Assembly (NCBI RefSeq): GCF_019925205.1
Contig: NC_083560.1
Span: 96,376,083 to 96,440,082 of the forward strand
Length of the DNA: 64,000 nucleotides
Source of the DNA: Metopolophium dirhodum
Taxonomy: Eukaryota > Arthropoda > Insecta > Hemiptera > Aphididae
Direction of reading: 5' to 3'
Shown: positions 46,668 through 56,294 of the stretch, piece after piece
How positions within the stretch are numbered: the stretch's first letter is position 1
Layout of the letters: each line of letters starts with the position of its first letter
Program-made: the position numbers and the translations under genes
The notes under the pieces: model-generated
What the model was told of the DNA's origin: nothing
The model's database searches: none
Seen by the model: the letters and a program-made list of their open reading frames with translations, nothing else

Positions 46668-48690
46668 TTGCTTTGCTTTGCTTTGTTTTAGTTTTACTCT
46701 GTATCAAGCGTGCGCTTCTTGCAGAGAGATTCAAGTAGTTTCATGTAATTGTTGGCTGTTAATTGTAGATGATTATGCTAAGCTTAGGGGTCTTTTTTTG
46801 AATATTTCTTTATGGTGTTTTCTGTTTACTATGTCGGATATGTGTTCGTAGTTGGAGTTTTTGATTTTTTGGAATGTTCTATTCATTTCCAAGTTAATGG
46901 AGTCTTTTATAGATAATATATTTAATGACGATCTTATTGTATGGTTAGAGACGTACCAATGGCTGCCTGTAATTGTTCTCAACGTTTTGGACTGGAACGC
47001 TTCCAACTTTTTCCAGCTGGCTCTTGAGATGTTCGCTGTCCACGATGGAGAAGCATATAAAATGATTGGTCTTATGTACGATTTATATATGTAAAGCTTT
47101 ATTTTAAGAGGAAGTGGACTGTGTTCGTTGATGAGAGGAAATAGTGAGAACTTTGCTCCAGTTGCTTTATGAACCAATGATTTTAAGTGATTTGCAAAAT
47201 TAAGTTTTCTGTCTATAGTTACTCTCAGATATTTCACAGAATTGGACCATAAGACCGAAGTATTTCCAAAGTGCAAGGTATTGGATTGATGAGTGGAACG
47301 ATTTGTGAACATGATAGCTTGGGTTTTTAATGGATTCAGTGATATCTTCCATTGTTTGAACCAGGGTATTGCAAGGTCTATTTGTCTTTGGACTCTTGAA
47401 ATTGCTGCATTGTTAGTTGCTCCGGAAGCGAAGAAAACCGTGTCGTCTGCGAAGAGAGTGATGTTGGCTTCCTTCTCTTTTGGCATGTCATTAATGTAGA
47501 CCGAGAATAAATGAGGTGATAAGCACAACCCTTGAGGGACGCCTGCACTAATTGTTCTTGGGAAAGATAATGAGTGGCCGATCCTAACTTCAAATGATCG
47601 GTTCAGGAGGAAAGATCTGTGAAGGTTGATTAGTTGATGAGATACGTCCATTGTTAACGGCTTGAATATTAGACCTTCATGCCACACTTTGTCAAAGGCT
47701 TTTTGAATGTCCAGGAATGTTGCAGCTGTTTTATGTCTGATATTTAAATCATTAGTAACCAGATCTATAACATTTATCAATTGAATAGTCGTACTGTGTT
47801 CTGATCTGAAGCCGTACTGTTCAGGACGGATTTTTGGCATAATATAGACTTTCAATCTAGACAGGAGAAGTTTTTCCAGAACCTTTCCCATTGTATTGAG
47901 AAGAGAAATCGGACGATGATTAGTTGGGAGTTTGGGGTCCTTTCCTGGTTTTGGTAGCATTATGATTGTTGCTATTTTCCAAGGTTTAGGAAAATATTCG
48001 ATTCTAGCGCAGGCATTGTATATTTGGCAAAGATAAAATTTGAATTTCTTACCACCGTGTTTTAGGGCGCAGTTGGAGATTTTGTCCGGTCCTGGGGAAC
48101 TTTTGTTAGGAAGTCTGCGTATGACTTCGTGTACCTCTCCAGGAGAGAAAAATATTGATTTTTTATATATTGCCTCATCATGTTGTTCTATTGAATCACA
48201 AACAACGTCATCGACCCAGCAATGAGTATCTGGAGTCTTAAATTGTTCTTCCATTGATTGAGCAAATATATTGGCTTTTGTTTCTGGATCGAATTGGAGA
48301 TTGCCTTCATGATCTTGCAGTGGGTGAACAGGAGGTGGCTTTCGTAGAAGTCTTTTATTAAGTTTGTACAATTTCGACCAGCCTTGTGCGTTGTTGTCTA
48401 TTGAGCCTAGGAACGATGTCCATTCGTTGTCCCTGTGAGAGTGAAGTAACTCTCTTACTAGTGCTGTCTGTCTGTTGAAGCACTTTTTTATATCTGGGTC
48501 TCCGCTCCTTTGCCAAGCTGCTCTCAGTTTCCGTTTTTTCCTGATGTGGTTCTGGATGAAGTTTGGTAAGTCATTTTTCCTGTCTGGAGTTGAGAAGATG
48601 AATGAGGTTTTTTCAAGTTTCTCAGTGATGATAGATGATAGATGGTTAATGACTAAGCTATCGAGATCGTCCGGTATATAAACCCTTTCT
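46668..48690 (-). mobile_element. Jockey-type LINE inserted in the LTR
   Basis: It is a 5'-truncated LINE of about 2.0 kb on the minus strand, with a 3' tail of CAAAG repeats (46668-46689) rather than pure A. It is bordered by a 16-bp sequence present in inverted orientation on the two sides (46652-46667 and 48691-48706), not as a direct TSD. See findings. Confidence 0.82.
46773..48690 (-). CDS. Jockey-clade reverse transcriptase (5'-truncated, open frame)
   Basis: The frame is open from 48690 to the stop at 46773, about 640 codons. In order: RKKRKLRAAWQRSGDPDIKK, LPNKSSPGPDKISNCALKHG, KIATIIMLPKPGKDP, HRPISLLNTMGKVLEKLLL, EQYGFRSEHSTTIQL, AATFLDIQKAFDKVWHEGL, SAGVPQGLCLSPHLFSVYIN and the catalytic ITLFADDTVFFAS. 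The C-terminus (YIRPIILYASPSWTANISR, NRTFQKIKNSNYEHI) is as in jockey elements. The upstream endonuclease and ORF1 are lost. The reverse-transcriptase catalytic residues are intact, so the copy is young or constrained, but it cannot move by itself. Confidence 0.88.
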
Positions 48691-48863
48691 GATAACTTAG
48701 TCAGTCGCTGATTGGCCCGCGCGTTTGGTTATGACAGATGAACACCACACCATTGCATTTACTTGGTGCGGTTTTCATCTATCACTTGTTCAGTTTTAAC
48801 CTGTCATTTCGTTGTATTTGTTGGTTTTGATAAAAACCCTTTTATTTTGTTTATTCCGTAACA

Positions 48864-48880
48864 ACTCCCCCCCCCCCCAG
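48864..48880 (-). promoter_or_regulatory. Polypurine tract
   Basis: On the minus strand this is CTGGGGGGGGGGGGAGT, directly before the TGTTAC start of the 3' LTR. This is the plus-strand primer position of LTR elements. Confidence 0.8.
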
Positions 48881-48917
48881 ATTTGTGCCGGGGTGGGAAC
48901 CATCTAGCACAAATTTT

Positions 48918-49148
48918 TTAAAATGTTTGGAATAAACGTGTGCGTGTTTGAGCTGCTTTGTATACGGCCGTTCGTAGTTGATTGTTACTCATGTGCCATA
49001 TCAGCGTTGGTTCTTTTTCTATCTTGCGTATCTTCATTGGCCGCTCATGTTGTGCCAGTTGATTCTTTACGTAATCTACTGCTTGGTTTATGTTGACGTT
49101 CCGTTTTTCAAATTGGATATATTGGTGTAATGTCGTGGCTGTTACCAT
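48918..49148 (-). CDS. Small 3' frame of the gypsy-like element, unknown
   Basis: It lies between the integrase and the polypurine tract. The predicted 76 aa (MVTATTLHQYIQFEKRN, ending TRTRLFQTF) are basic and match no family that I recognise. The same frame is open a little upstream (WNQPIDWR). It may be the tail of a third frame of the element or chance; it has no hydrophobic segment. Confidence 0.3.
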   Translation of the reverse strand: MVTATTLHQYIQFEKRNVNINQAVDYVKNQLAQHERPMKIRKIEKEPTLIWHMSNNQLRTAVYKAAQTRTRLFQTF

Positions 49149-49548
49149 TCTCCAATCTATTGGTTGGTTCCAGTCTGTAGTTTGTTTCTTCCTCGCGGCA
49201 TTTACTTCCGTAACCCATTAAATGATGTATAAGTGTTTGTCTTTGTTTGTTTGTGCTTCTTCTGGTGTGTTCTGTATTGCCAGTTGATGCGGCATTGCCT
49301 GTATTCTAGTTGCTTAGATTGATATAAATCCCAGCAAGTTTTCTTTTTCTACAGGTTTTCTCCCAGCTTTTGCTGCTAGCTCTCGTTCTTTTTGTCTAGC
49401 TTCCGAAACGGGTGCCATTGTGACTGTTTTAATTTTATTTAGAATTTTTTCATCTTATATAGTTTTTTTCGACCCATTTTCTGTTCGATGATTGGTTCAT
49501 CGTTCTAATGATGTGATTGGGTCTTATTATGTGTTATGTTTTTTTTTT

Positions 49549-51433
49549 CTAATTTTGTTCGTCCATACAGTAGTATGGACGTACTTCTGCTACGTTAATC
49601 AGAAGTTCCTTTTTCGAAGTAGGGTGTATAATTGCTAATGTATTTTCACTGATGACTTTTGTAACGGTGTATGGTCCTTCAAAGATGTTGAATAATTTTT
49701 TTATTTCGTTATTCTCTGCGTTTGATAAGTGATGGTTTTTTATTAATACCATTTAATGTGACGTGTTTTCTCTGTTTTGTTTTGGCTATTTTTCTTTCTG
49801 CCTTGTTTAAAACTCTTTCAGCTGCCCAATTTACCAATTCTTGGTGTTTCTTTTTTGTATGACTCTCTGGAAATGTGATCAGGTTCTCAATTTCATGTTT
49901 TGACCTATTTCCCGTCATCAATTGTTCCGGTGTCATTTCTATTACCTCCGATCTTACTCTGTTCATCCACTTTTTTATTTGTTCGAGGTATGTTGGCCAT
50001 TTTCTATGTTGGTCATGACAGTACGTGCGTAATAATCGTCCTATCTCCCTGTTGTACTTCTCCACTGCATTTGATTGTGGGTGGTATTTAGTTGAATTTA
50101 GTTTTTATACTCCACTTTTTTAGTGTTTCCTTCCACAATTTTGCTGTGAACTGAGTACCATTATCGGATTGGATTGCTTCCGGACATCCGATCGTAGGTA
50201 TATAATCCTTTTCTAATCGATTTATTATGGCTTTTGATGTTGCTTTCTTCAATGTGTATAATTTGATGTATCTAGAAAATGTGTCTAATACTGCCAAAAT
50301 GTAGTGTACCCCTCCTCTACCAGTAGGTAATGGGCCCATTAAATCGATTGACACTTTTTCTAGGATTCTGGTTGATTTGTATATTTTGATTGGTCCGCTC
50401 GGGTTATAGTTAATTGGTTTGTTTTTCTGACATTCATTACAACTTCTGATGGTGTCCATGACAATTTTGTGCATATTTCTGAATGTTCCTATTTCTCTAA
50501 TTAAGTGGTAGGTTTTATATCTTCCTGGGTGTCCGAAAATCGTGTGTGTTTCTAGTGTGAGTCTTCTTGCCATTTGTTCTGGTATTGCGATTTGCCAATC
50601 TTCTTTGTCTTTTACGAATATTATACCATCCTTGGTCGTAACATGTTTTGACTGTTTTGTTTTTAATTTGCTTATTCTTTTGTCACGCTCCTGTAATTGT
50701 TTTAGATTGTCAATTTCGTTTCGCAATTCCTTGCTGTATCTATCCAATATAATTTTGTTTAGGTATAGTTTTTTTTCAATTCTATTATCGGTCGTTCTCG
50801 GGTATCTCGTCAATGTATCAGCTATTATATTGTCTTTGCCTGGAACATATATGATCTCTAACTCGTATTCTTGTAACGCAAACGTCCATCGGGTTAATCG
50901 GCCACTTGTTAATCTGCATTGTTTTAAGAATGTCAATGCATGATGATCCGTTAAAATGAATGTTTTATTTCCTAATATGTATTGCCTAAATTTATTACAG
51001 CAATATACTAATGCCAAAGCTTCGACTTCCGTTGCCGTGTATCGTCTTTCTGGTGGTTTGAGAGTCCTACTAGCATATCCTAGTGTTGCTCGTTCGTTGT
51101 TATCTAAGATTTGAAATAGTTCTCCCCCGATTGCTACTTCGGATGCATCTGTGTTGATGTACATTGGGTGTTGTAGTTTTGGAAATGAGATTATGACTTT
51201 ATCTAAAAAGACTTTCTTTGATCTATCGAATGCTTCTTGGTGCCTTTTTTCCCATGTCCATTTTTTTGTATTTTTTGTGAGTTCTATAAGTGGTTGGATG
51301 ATATCCGCAAAATCTTTGACGTATTTTCTATAGCAATTTAGGAACCCCAAATAACTTTGTACCTCCTTAATTCTCGATGGTGTTTTGAATGCTTGGATTG
51401 TGCTAATTTTTTCAGGGTCCATTTTTAATCCCA
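49549..51433 (-). pseudogene. Ty3/gypsy-like pol: RT thumb, RNase H and integrase
   Basis: The frame enters in the reverse-transcriptase thumb (LKMDPEKISTIQAFKTP, SYLGFLNCYRKYVKDFADII). RNase H follows: YINTDASEVAIGGELFQ, TATEVEALALVYCCNKFRQY, LTDHHALTFL, PGKDNIIADTLTRYP. The integrase has its HHCC finger (HTIFGHPGRYKTYHL, CNECQKNKP), SIDLMGPLPTGRGGVHYI with the first D and AIQSDNGTQF with the second. A frameshift near 50090 precedes the E (VEKYNREI); another lies near 49745 before FEGPYTVTKVISENTLA, the C-terminal GPY/F-like module. All of gag, the protease and the reverse-transcriptase palm are deleted. It cannot act without help. Confidence 0.87.
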
Positions 51434-54239
51434 GTAACACAGTTTTAGAGTATTCGTCGTAAATATGTTGTAATGTAAAATGGGAAGGCAAATATTTTTT
51501 ACTTGTTTCACGACGATAATAATGACTTTGATATGCTGGAAGGTTGTCAATGTGATTTGTTATATTTTTTATAACTTCAGGTGAAAATTTATTTCGCGGT
51601 ACAGCCTTTCCTCTTTTATCTGGTGAACAGGTATTGACGGGAGAATTAATCTTTTTAAGACAGATATTTCTAATAAATTTGTCAGTTTCCCCGAATATTT
51701 TTAAAAAGCACCCTCTACACACTAAAACATTTTTACCGTCTTTGGGAATAGAGTAATGATATGTTTTATCTCGATTTTTTTGTTTTTCCGGGGTATTTCT
51801 TCTTTTTCTCTGTGTAATTTTATCGCTACTTGTTATTAAACCAGAAATAAATGTGATTCGCCTATCATAGATTTTAAAAGACCAATAATTGGTAAATATT
51901 TTTTGTTGTAACTCGCTATCAACTTTTTCTAGACAATTTGCTCTACATTTAACCAAGGGTACACAAACTCGCTTACCCATCGTTTTTTCCGTCCTTGTCT
52001 TATACTCATCACCAGAATTTCTTTTTAGTGTTATGTCATTTCTACGTTGTCTTGTGTCATTTTTCTTACTTACTCTCTTTTTTTTTCATTTCGTGTATGA
52101 ACATTTTCTTCAACTATAGACATACAGATTTCAGGCACATCATTTATTATGTCATTTGCTTTTTCCTGATCATTATAATTTTGCTATTTTAACAATAGAA
52201 AAAAACGTTTTTTGCTAAATTAATGCTAAATCTATAATATTATTAGTTACCAAATGTTCAAAAACTCCAACACACTCAACTGTTTCTACACATTCATTTT
52301 GAAAATGTTCAACTTCTTCTATAGTCTATTCAATAAATTGAATATTTATTTTAATTTTTAATTTATAAAATAATAGATAATGGATCTAATTCTTACCTAC
52401 CTCAGATTCGAAAATTGTATTTGATATTATTTTGTTTTGAATATTGACTGTAGCTTGTTCAGGTTCGTTTAAAAATATATATTCAAAGTTGTCTATACTC
52501 TATACAAATAAATAATAGAAATTGTGTAATGTGTAGCTACTAATTAGTAGTTATCATAATTCACATAATATGATTTTACCATGATAAAAAATGCTTACCA
52601 TAACATCTCAATATCATATTCTTATATCATCTTCCTGCATAGGTATGTCTTCATTTAAACTTTTAGCATTCTCAATAACCTTATTAGCATCATCCTATTT
52701 TTAATGAAAAAAAAATAAATGACTAGACTATTTTTTACTTTTAATCCAAAATAATTCATTAATAATTTATGAATTAAAAAAAAATTTCTTCTTCCTAAGT
52801 TATTTGGCTATTTCTAATTATAATGTTTACTATTTTTACTAATTTATCTTAATATATAATATTATAAACTTTTAATTATAAATAGCTCAAATTTATGTCA
52901 ATAATTTATATTATTATTTAAGTTTAAAATGTAAAAGTAGCAGATTAAGCCATCAGATATTCTACATATTATAAGAATCAACACTGTTAAAAAATATTTG
53001 AAGAATAGGTAGGTACAATGTAAAAAAAAGTATAAAAACATGAGAAAGGTGAATAATATTTTTTATTTTTTTAGTAATTAAGAGAGAATGTGTTAAAAAG
53101 TTAATTTCTTCAAATACCTATTCAAAATAATTTTAATTGAGAACAAATAAACTTACTTTGACTGAAGATAAAATATGTTCAGGTGGATTAATAGTTTCCA
53201 AATCTACAAAATTACCGTCATGCTTTTTATATTTTGCACTGTCATTATTATTAATCCATTCCTACATTAAAACAGATAAGTATAAAGGATAAGGATTATT
53301 AAAACTAACTAGATACTTGGATAATAAGCCAAGTAAAATGGTTATCTGATAAAAAAATGTTCTATGATGTTCATAGCTCTAAGTTTGAATAATATAGATA
53401 AATTCACTCGGCTTAAAACACAAAATTGGTTCTACTGAACACAAGTTTACTATGTTGTATGCTCGTGTAGGGTTTTCTCAAGTCTTAAGCTGATTTAATG
53501 TTATAGGTTAACTTACTGATACATTTTTTTTACAATTGTAAAATGAAGTGTGTTTTGCTGAGTTTAGCTCTCTGATTAAATTTCTACGCACGTGTGGTTT
53601 AGGAACTTTATAATTAATATTACAACCATTAGAATCTGTTATAAAATTAAAACATCATATTTTTAAAATGAGTATTATACTCATAATATTATACTGTAGA
53701 CATGTAACGTAGGGCCAAGTGTTGCTCAGGTAATACTCACCACTTACTAGTCCTAATATCTTATTGGTTCTTCTCGACATATATATTAAAATGTTCAGCA
53801 ATGCTACACAAAAAGGTAATATAGGTATTTAGATCTAAGAGATTTTTATTAGATAATATTTTAGATTTATAGCAAAGAGATCAAACTGTTATGGACAAAG
53901 TAACTTTCCTATACTCAACCCAGACATCAAAATAACAAAATAATAATATAATAATACTTCAAATAATGACTTGTGCCCTTTAGCACAAAACCGCATACAC
54001 AATTTCGAATATTGTCCTTTTACACATAACGTGATATTGACATAAGCCCTTTTACACCAAGAAAATTATATAATCATGACTAATGACTTATCGCACTATC
54101 AAATAACTTGATAATTATTGGAGATGTGTTAAAAACAGTGGTACCACTAAACGCAGCACAACATTTCCTATAAAATTCATACTTAACCCGAAAATGTCTA
54201 AAATTGACTTGTGCCCTTTTGCACAGAGACCATCCAATT

Positions 54240-54647
54240 ATTTTACTTCTTTTTTAATATTTATAAAAAACTAAAAAACTATGATAATTATATTTTCATT
54301 AATTGCAAAAACTATTTACATCCAATTTTATTTTTGGACATAGAAGGTTATTGCAGCCAACTAATAAACAAAATATTTTATTTTAGTCAATAAGTCTTCT
54401 ATTATTAGTATGTATGTTAAATAAGGCCAGATTTAATAAACAACAAAATTAAAAATAAAAAAAATTACAATACCTAGTCAACTTGTCAAGTATAAAATTT
54501 TAACGAATGATATAATATTTTATTACTATTAATTATTTATATGTTAAAAATATTATATTATAAATCATAATATTCACAATTACATGGTCAGTCTTAAAAA
54601 GTGTATTGATATTATAACAAACAACAAACTTATAAAATAAATTTAAA
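54240..54647. other. AT-rich spacer
   Basis: Between the right inverted end of the DUF7869-type element and the next repeat. No gene seen. Confidence 0.5.
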
Positions 54648-56103
54648 AAAAGGTGGATAAGTGGATGTCGCTCTGCTGTACAGTCGGTTACAAGTGGGTC
54701 ACTGTAATGGATGGTGTTAAATTTGAATTCAATGATATAATATCATTGTATAAGAAAAACGATTCTGAGCGAAAACGGTCAGTCAGCCTATGATTTTACC
54801 AAGTATATTTGATGATATTATTGTGAATAAAGTAATTTATATATAACCTATTTACTCGGAGCCTTGTTTTAAATTTTCAATCTTTAGCCATAAAAGTTAA
54901 ACATTTTATACATTTTTAACCACAAAATAATTAATAAATTATAAATTTGATAAATGTTGTCAAAATTTGAACTTTAAATGCTTATAAAAAAAAATTGTGC
55001 ATATGTATTTTTAATATTTTTCAACTGCTATTAAAACGATATATCAGGAGTCTAATATTAAATTTTCACGCTTTTTTACCCAACAAATAAAAATTTATTG
55101 ATATTTATAGAAAAAAAAACTAAAAAAATTGAAAACTGACAATGGCCGTAAACAGCTCAAAAAGAGTCAAAATATTTTCAACATTTTATGGTGTATAGAA
55201 AATGCTAATATAAACATTCAGTGAAATTTTCAAGTATCTACAGTCATTCGTTTTTTAATTACAATAAAATAAGAAAATTGTTACATGAGAAATCGAGTAA
55301 ATATCAAATGTTGTAAAAATATAAATTTCAGACGCTCATAAAAATTTAATTTAAGTTTCTTCTAGACATTTTTTTTTTGATAAAGGTAGACAAACTTATG
55401 AGTAATCTTATATTACATTTTCAAATCTTAGATTTAAAAAGAAAAATTTTTATGAATTCTCATCAAAATAATTTGCTATTTTTCGTGATTTTTCAGTATT
55501 TTGTCAAAATTTGAACTTTAAATGCTTATAATTAAAAACTGTGACTAAGGATTTTTAATTTTTTTCATCTGCCTTTGAAACAATAACCTAGGAGCCTTCT
55601 ATTAAATTTTCAAGCTTTTTTAATCAACAGATAAAATTTTATTGATATTTATAGAAAAAAAAAACTAAAAAAATTGAAAACTGACAATGGCCGTAAACAG
55701 CTCAAAAAGAGTCAAAATATTTTGTAAATTTTATGTTGTATAGAAAATGCTAATATAAACATTCAGTCAAAATTTCATGTCCCTACGGTAATTTGTTTTA
55801 GAGTTACACCAAAAACCAAAATCGATTTTCTCGAAAACAGATTTTGTGTAAAAATTCCCGTTTTTCCTTAATTTTTCTTTTGTTTTTCACGTCGCTTGTG
55901 AAAACTACTGGGAAATTTTTACTTTTGACCCCCCAAAGTACCAACTAGATTCACTTTTCTATCAGAAAAGTTACTATTGAAGAAAATCCAAGCACTTTTA
56001 CTGTCCTAAAAGGTGATGACAGACACAAAAATAAAAAAAAATAAAAAAAAAAACACACATCATTGTAGAATCAATACATTCATCGCTTCGCTCAGAATCT
56101 AAA
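54648..56103 (+). repeat. Full-length copy of the dispersed 'GATTCTGAGCGA' repeat (about 1.45 kb)
   Basis: It starts GGTGGATAAGTGGATGTCGC and ends CATCGCTTCGCTCAGAATCT. GATTCTGAGCGA at 54761-54772 is inverted at 56088-56099. The interior holds two diverged copies of an about 510-bp unit (54950-55260 and 55500-55800 share TAATATAAACATTCAGT and GACAATGGCCGTAAACAGCT). No coding frame. Other copies: 40012-40857, 63403-64000, and the short or fragmentary ones at 31383, 38985 and 19665. Class unknown: it has no clear terminal inverted repeat, so a Helitron-like or satellite-like origin is possible. Confidence 0.78.
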
Positions 56104-56294
56104 AAAACAATTTGATATAATTATAAAAATGAATAGTAGATTACTTGACTACTTGACTACTTGTCAAATACCTATACAATATTATCATGAATGATCATAA
56201 TAAAATAAATATTAAATAATATTTTATTACTATTAATTATCAATATTATATTATAATATTATATAGGTATATTATAGTTTTAACTTTTTACTTT

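Larger units (their letters stand above)
45702..48863 (-). repeat. 3' LTR of the gypsy-like element, with a LINE inside
   Basis: On the minus strand it starts TGTTACGGAATAAAC at 48863, just after a G-run polypurine tract, and ends CCGTATCA at 45702, with the usual TG...CA. Without the LINE it is about 1.14 kb. The part 45840-46600 is GC-rich with many GTCGTCGG-like motifs, unlike its surroundings. Confidence 0.82.
45702..51439 (-). mobile_element. Gypsy-like LTR element, 5' part deleted
   Basis: It sits in the DUF7869-type exon with a 4-bp TSD, CAGT, at 45698-45701 and 51440-51443 (ACTG on the coding strand). Read on the minus strand it begins TGTTAC, the first six bases of its own LTR (compare 48863), and jumps straight into the reverse-transcriptase thumb. 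So nearly all of the 5' LTR, gag, protease and most of the reverse transcriptase are deleted. RNase H, integrase, polypurine tract and the 3' LTR remain. Removing it and one TSD copy restores the reading frame of the host gene. Confidence 0.88.
44583..53780 (-). pseudogene. DUF7869-type putative transposase, split by a gypsy element
   Basis: Exon 1 starts at 53780 (MSRRTNKILGLV, then a GTAAGT donor). Later exons: about 53637-53520 (YKVPKPHVRRNLIRELNSAK), 53262-53157 (EWINNNDSAKYKKHD), 52695-52640 (DDANKVIENAKSLNEDIP), and about 52192-51440 (GKRVCVPLVKCRANCLEK, VCRGCFLKIFGETDKFIR, LPAYQSHYYRRETSKKYL, HIYDEYSKT). The frame resumes after the retroelement at 45697 (VDKPVSRTIYQKYFQLSGLK, KKDTYATCDKL) and runs through RKGGANEIGSSLYHYF, MYSDCCPGQNKNGIIMAMCL and VPGHSRMECDSDHAKIE to the stop at 44583. 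Stops replace Q in FDLQQCLP near 45431 and G near 44898. The D-rich core (YSD, ECD) looks like an RNase H-type nuclease, an inference. I know the family only as uncharacterised. Confidence 0.68.
43901..54239 (-). mobile_element. DNA element with 36-bp inverted ends and a DUF7869-type gene
   Basis: 43901-43936 and 54204-54239 are inverted repeats of 36 bases with one mismatch (AATTGGACGG against AATTGGATGG, then GTCTCTGTGCAAAAGGGCAC). Inside both ends, TGACTTGTGCCC followed by TTTTGCAC-like motifs recurs (44093, 44140, 53967). The gene between them, on the minus strand, spans 53780-44583. Without the nested gypsy-like element it is about 4.6 kb. I could not settle a TSD; both flanks are AT. 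The gene filling the interior almost exactly suggests that it encodes the mobility protein, which is inference. Confidence 0.8.

Noticed and set aside
53520..53780. Separate small gene on the minus strand
   Set aside because: Its phases and direction fit the first exons of the DUF7869-type gene inside the 36-bp inverted ends.
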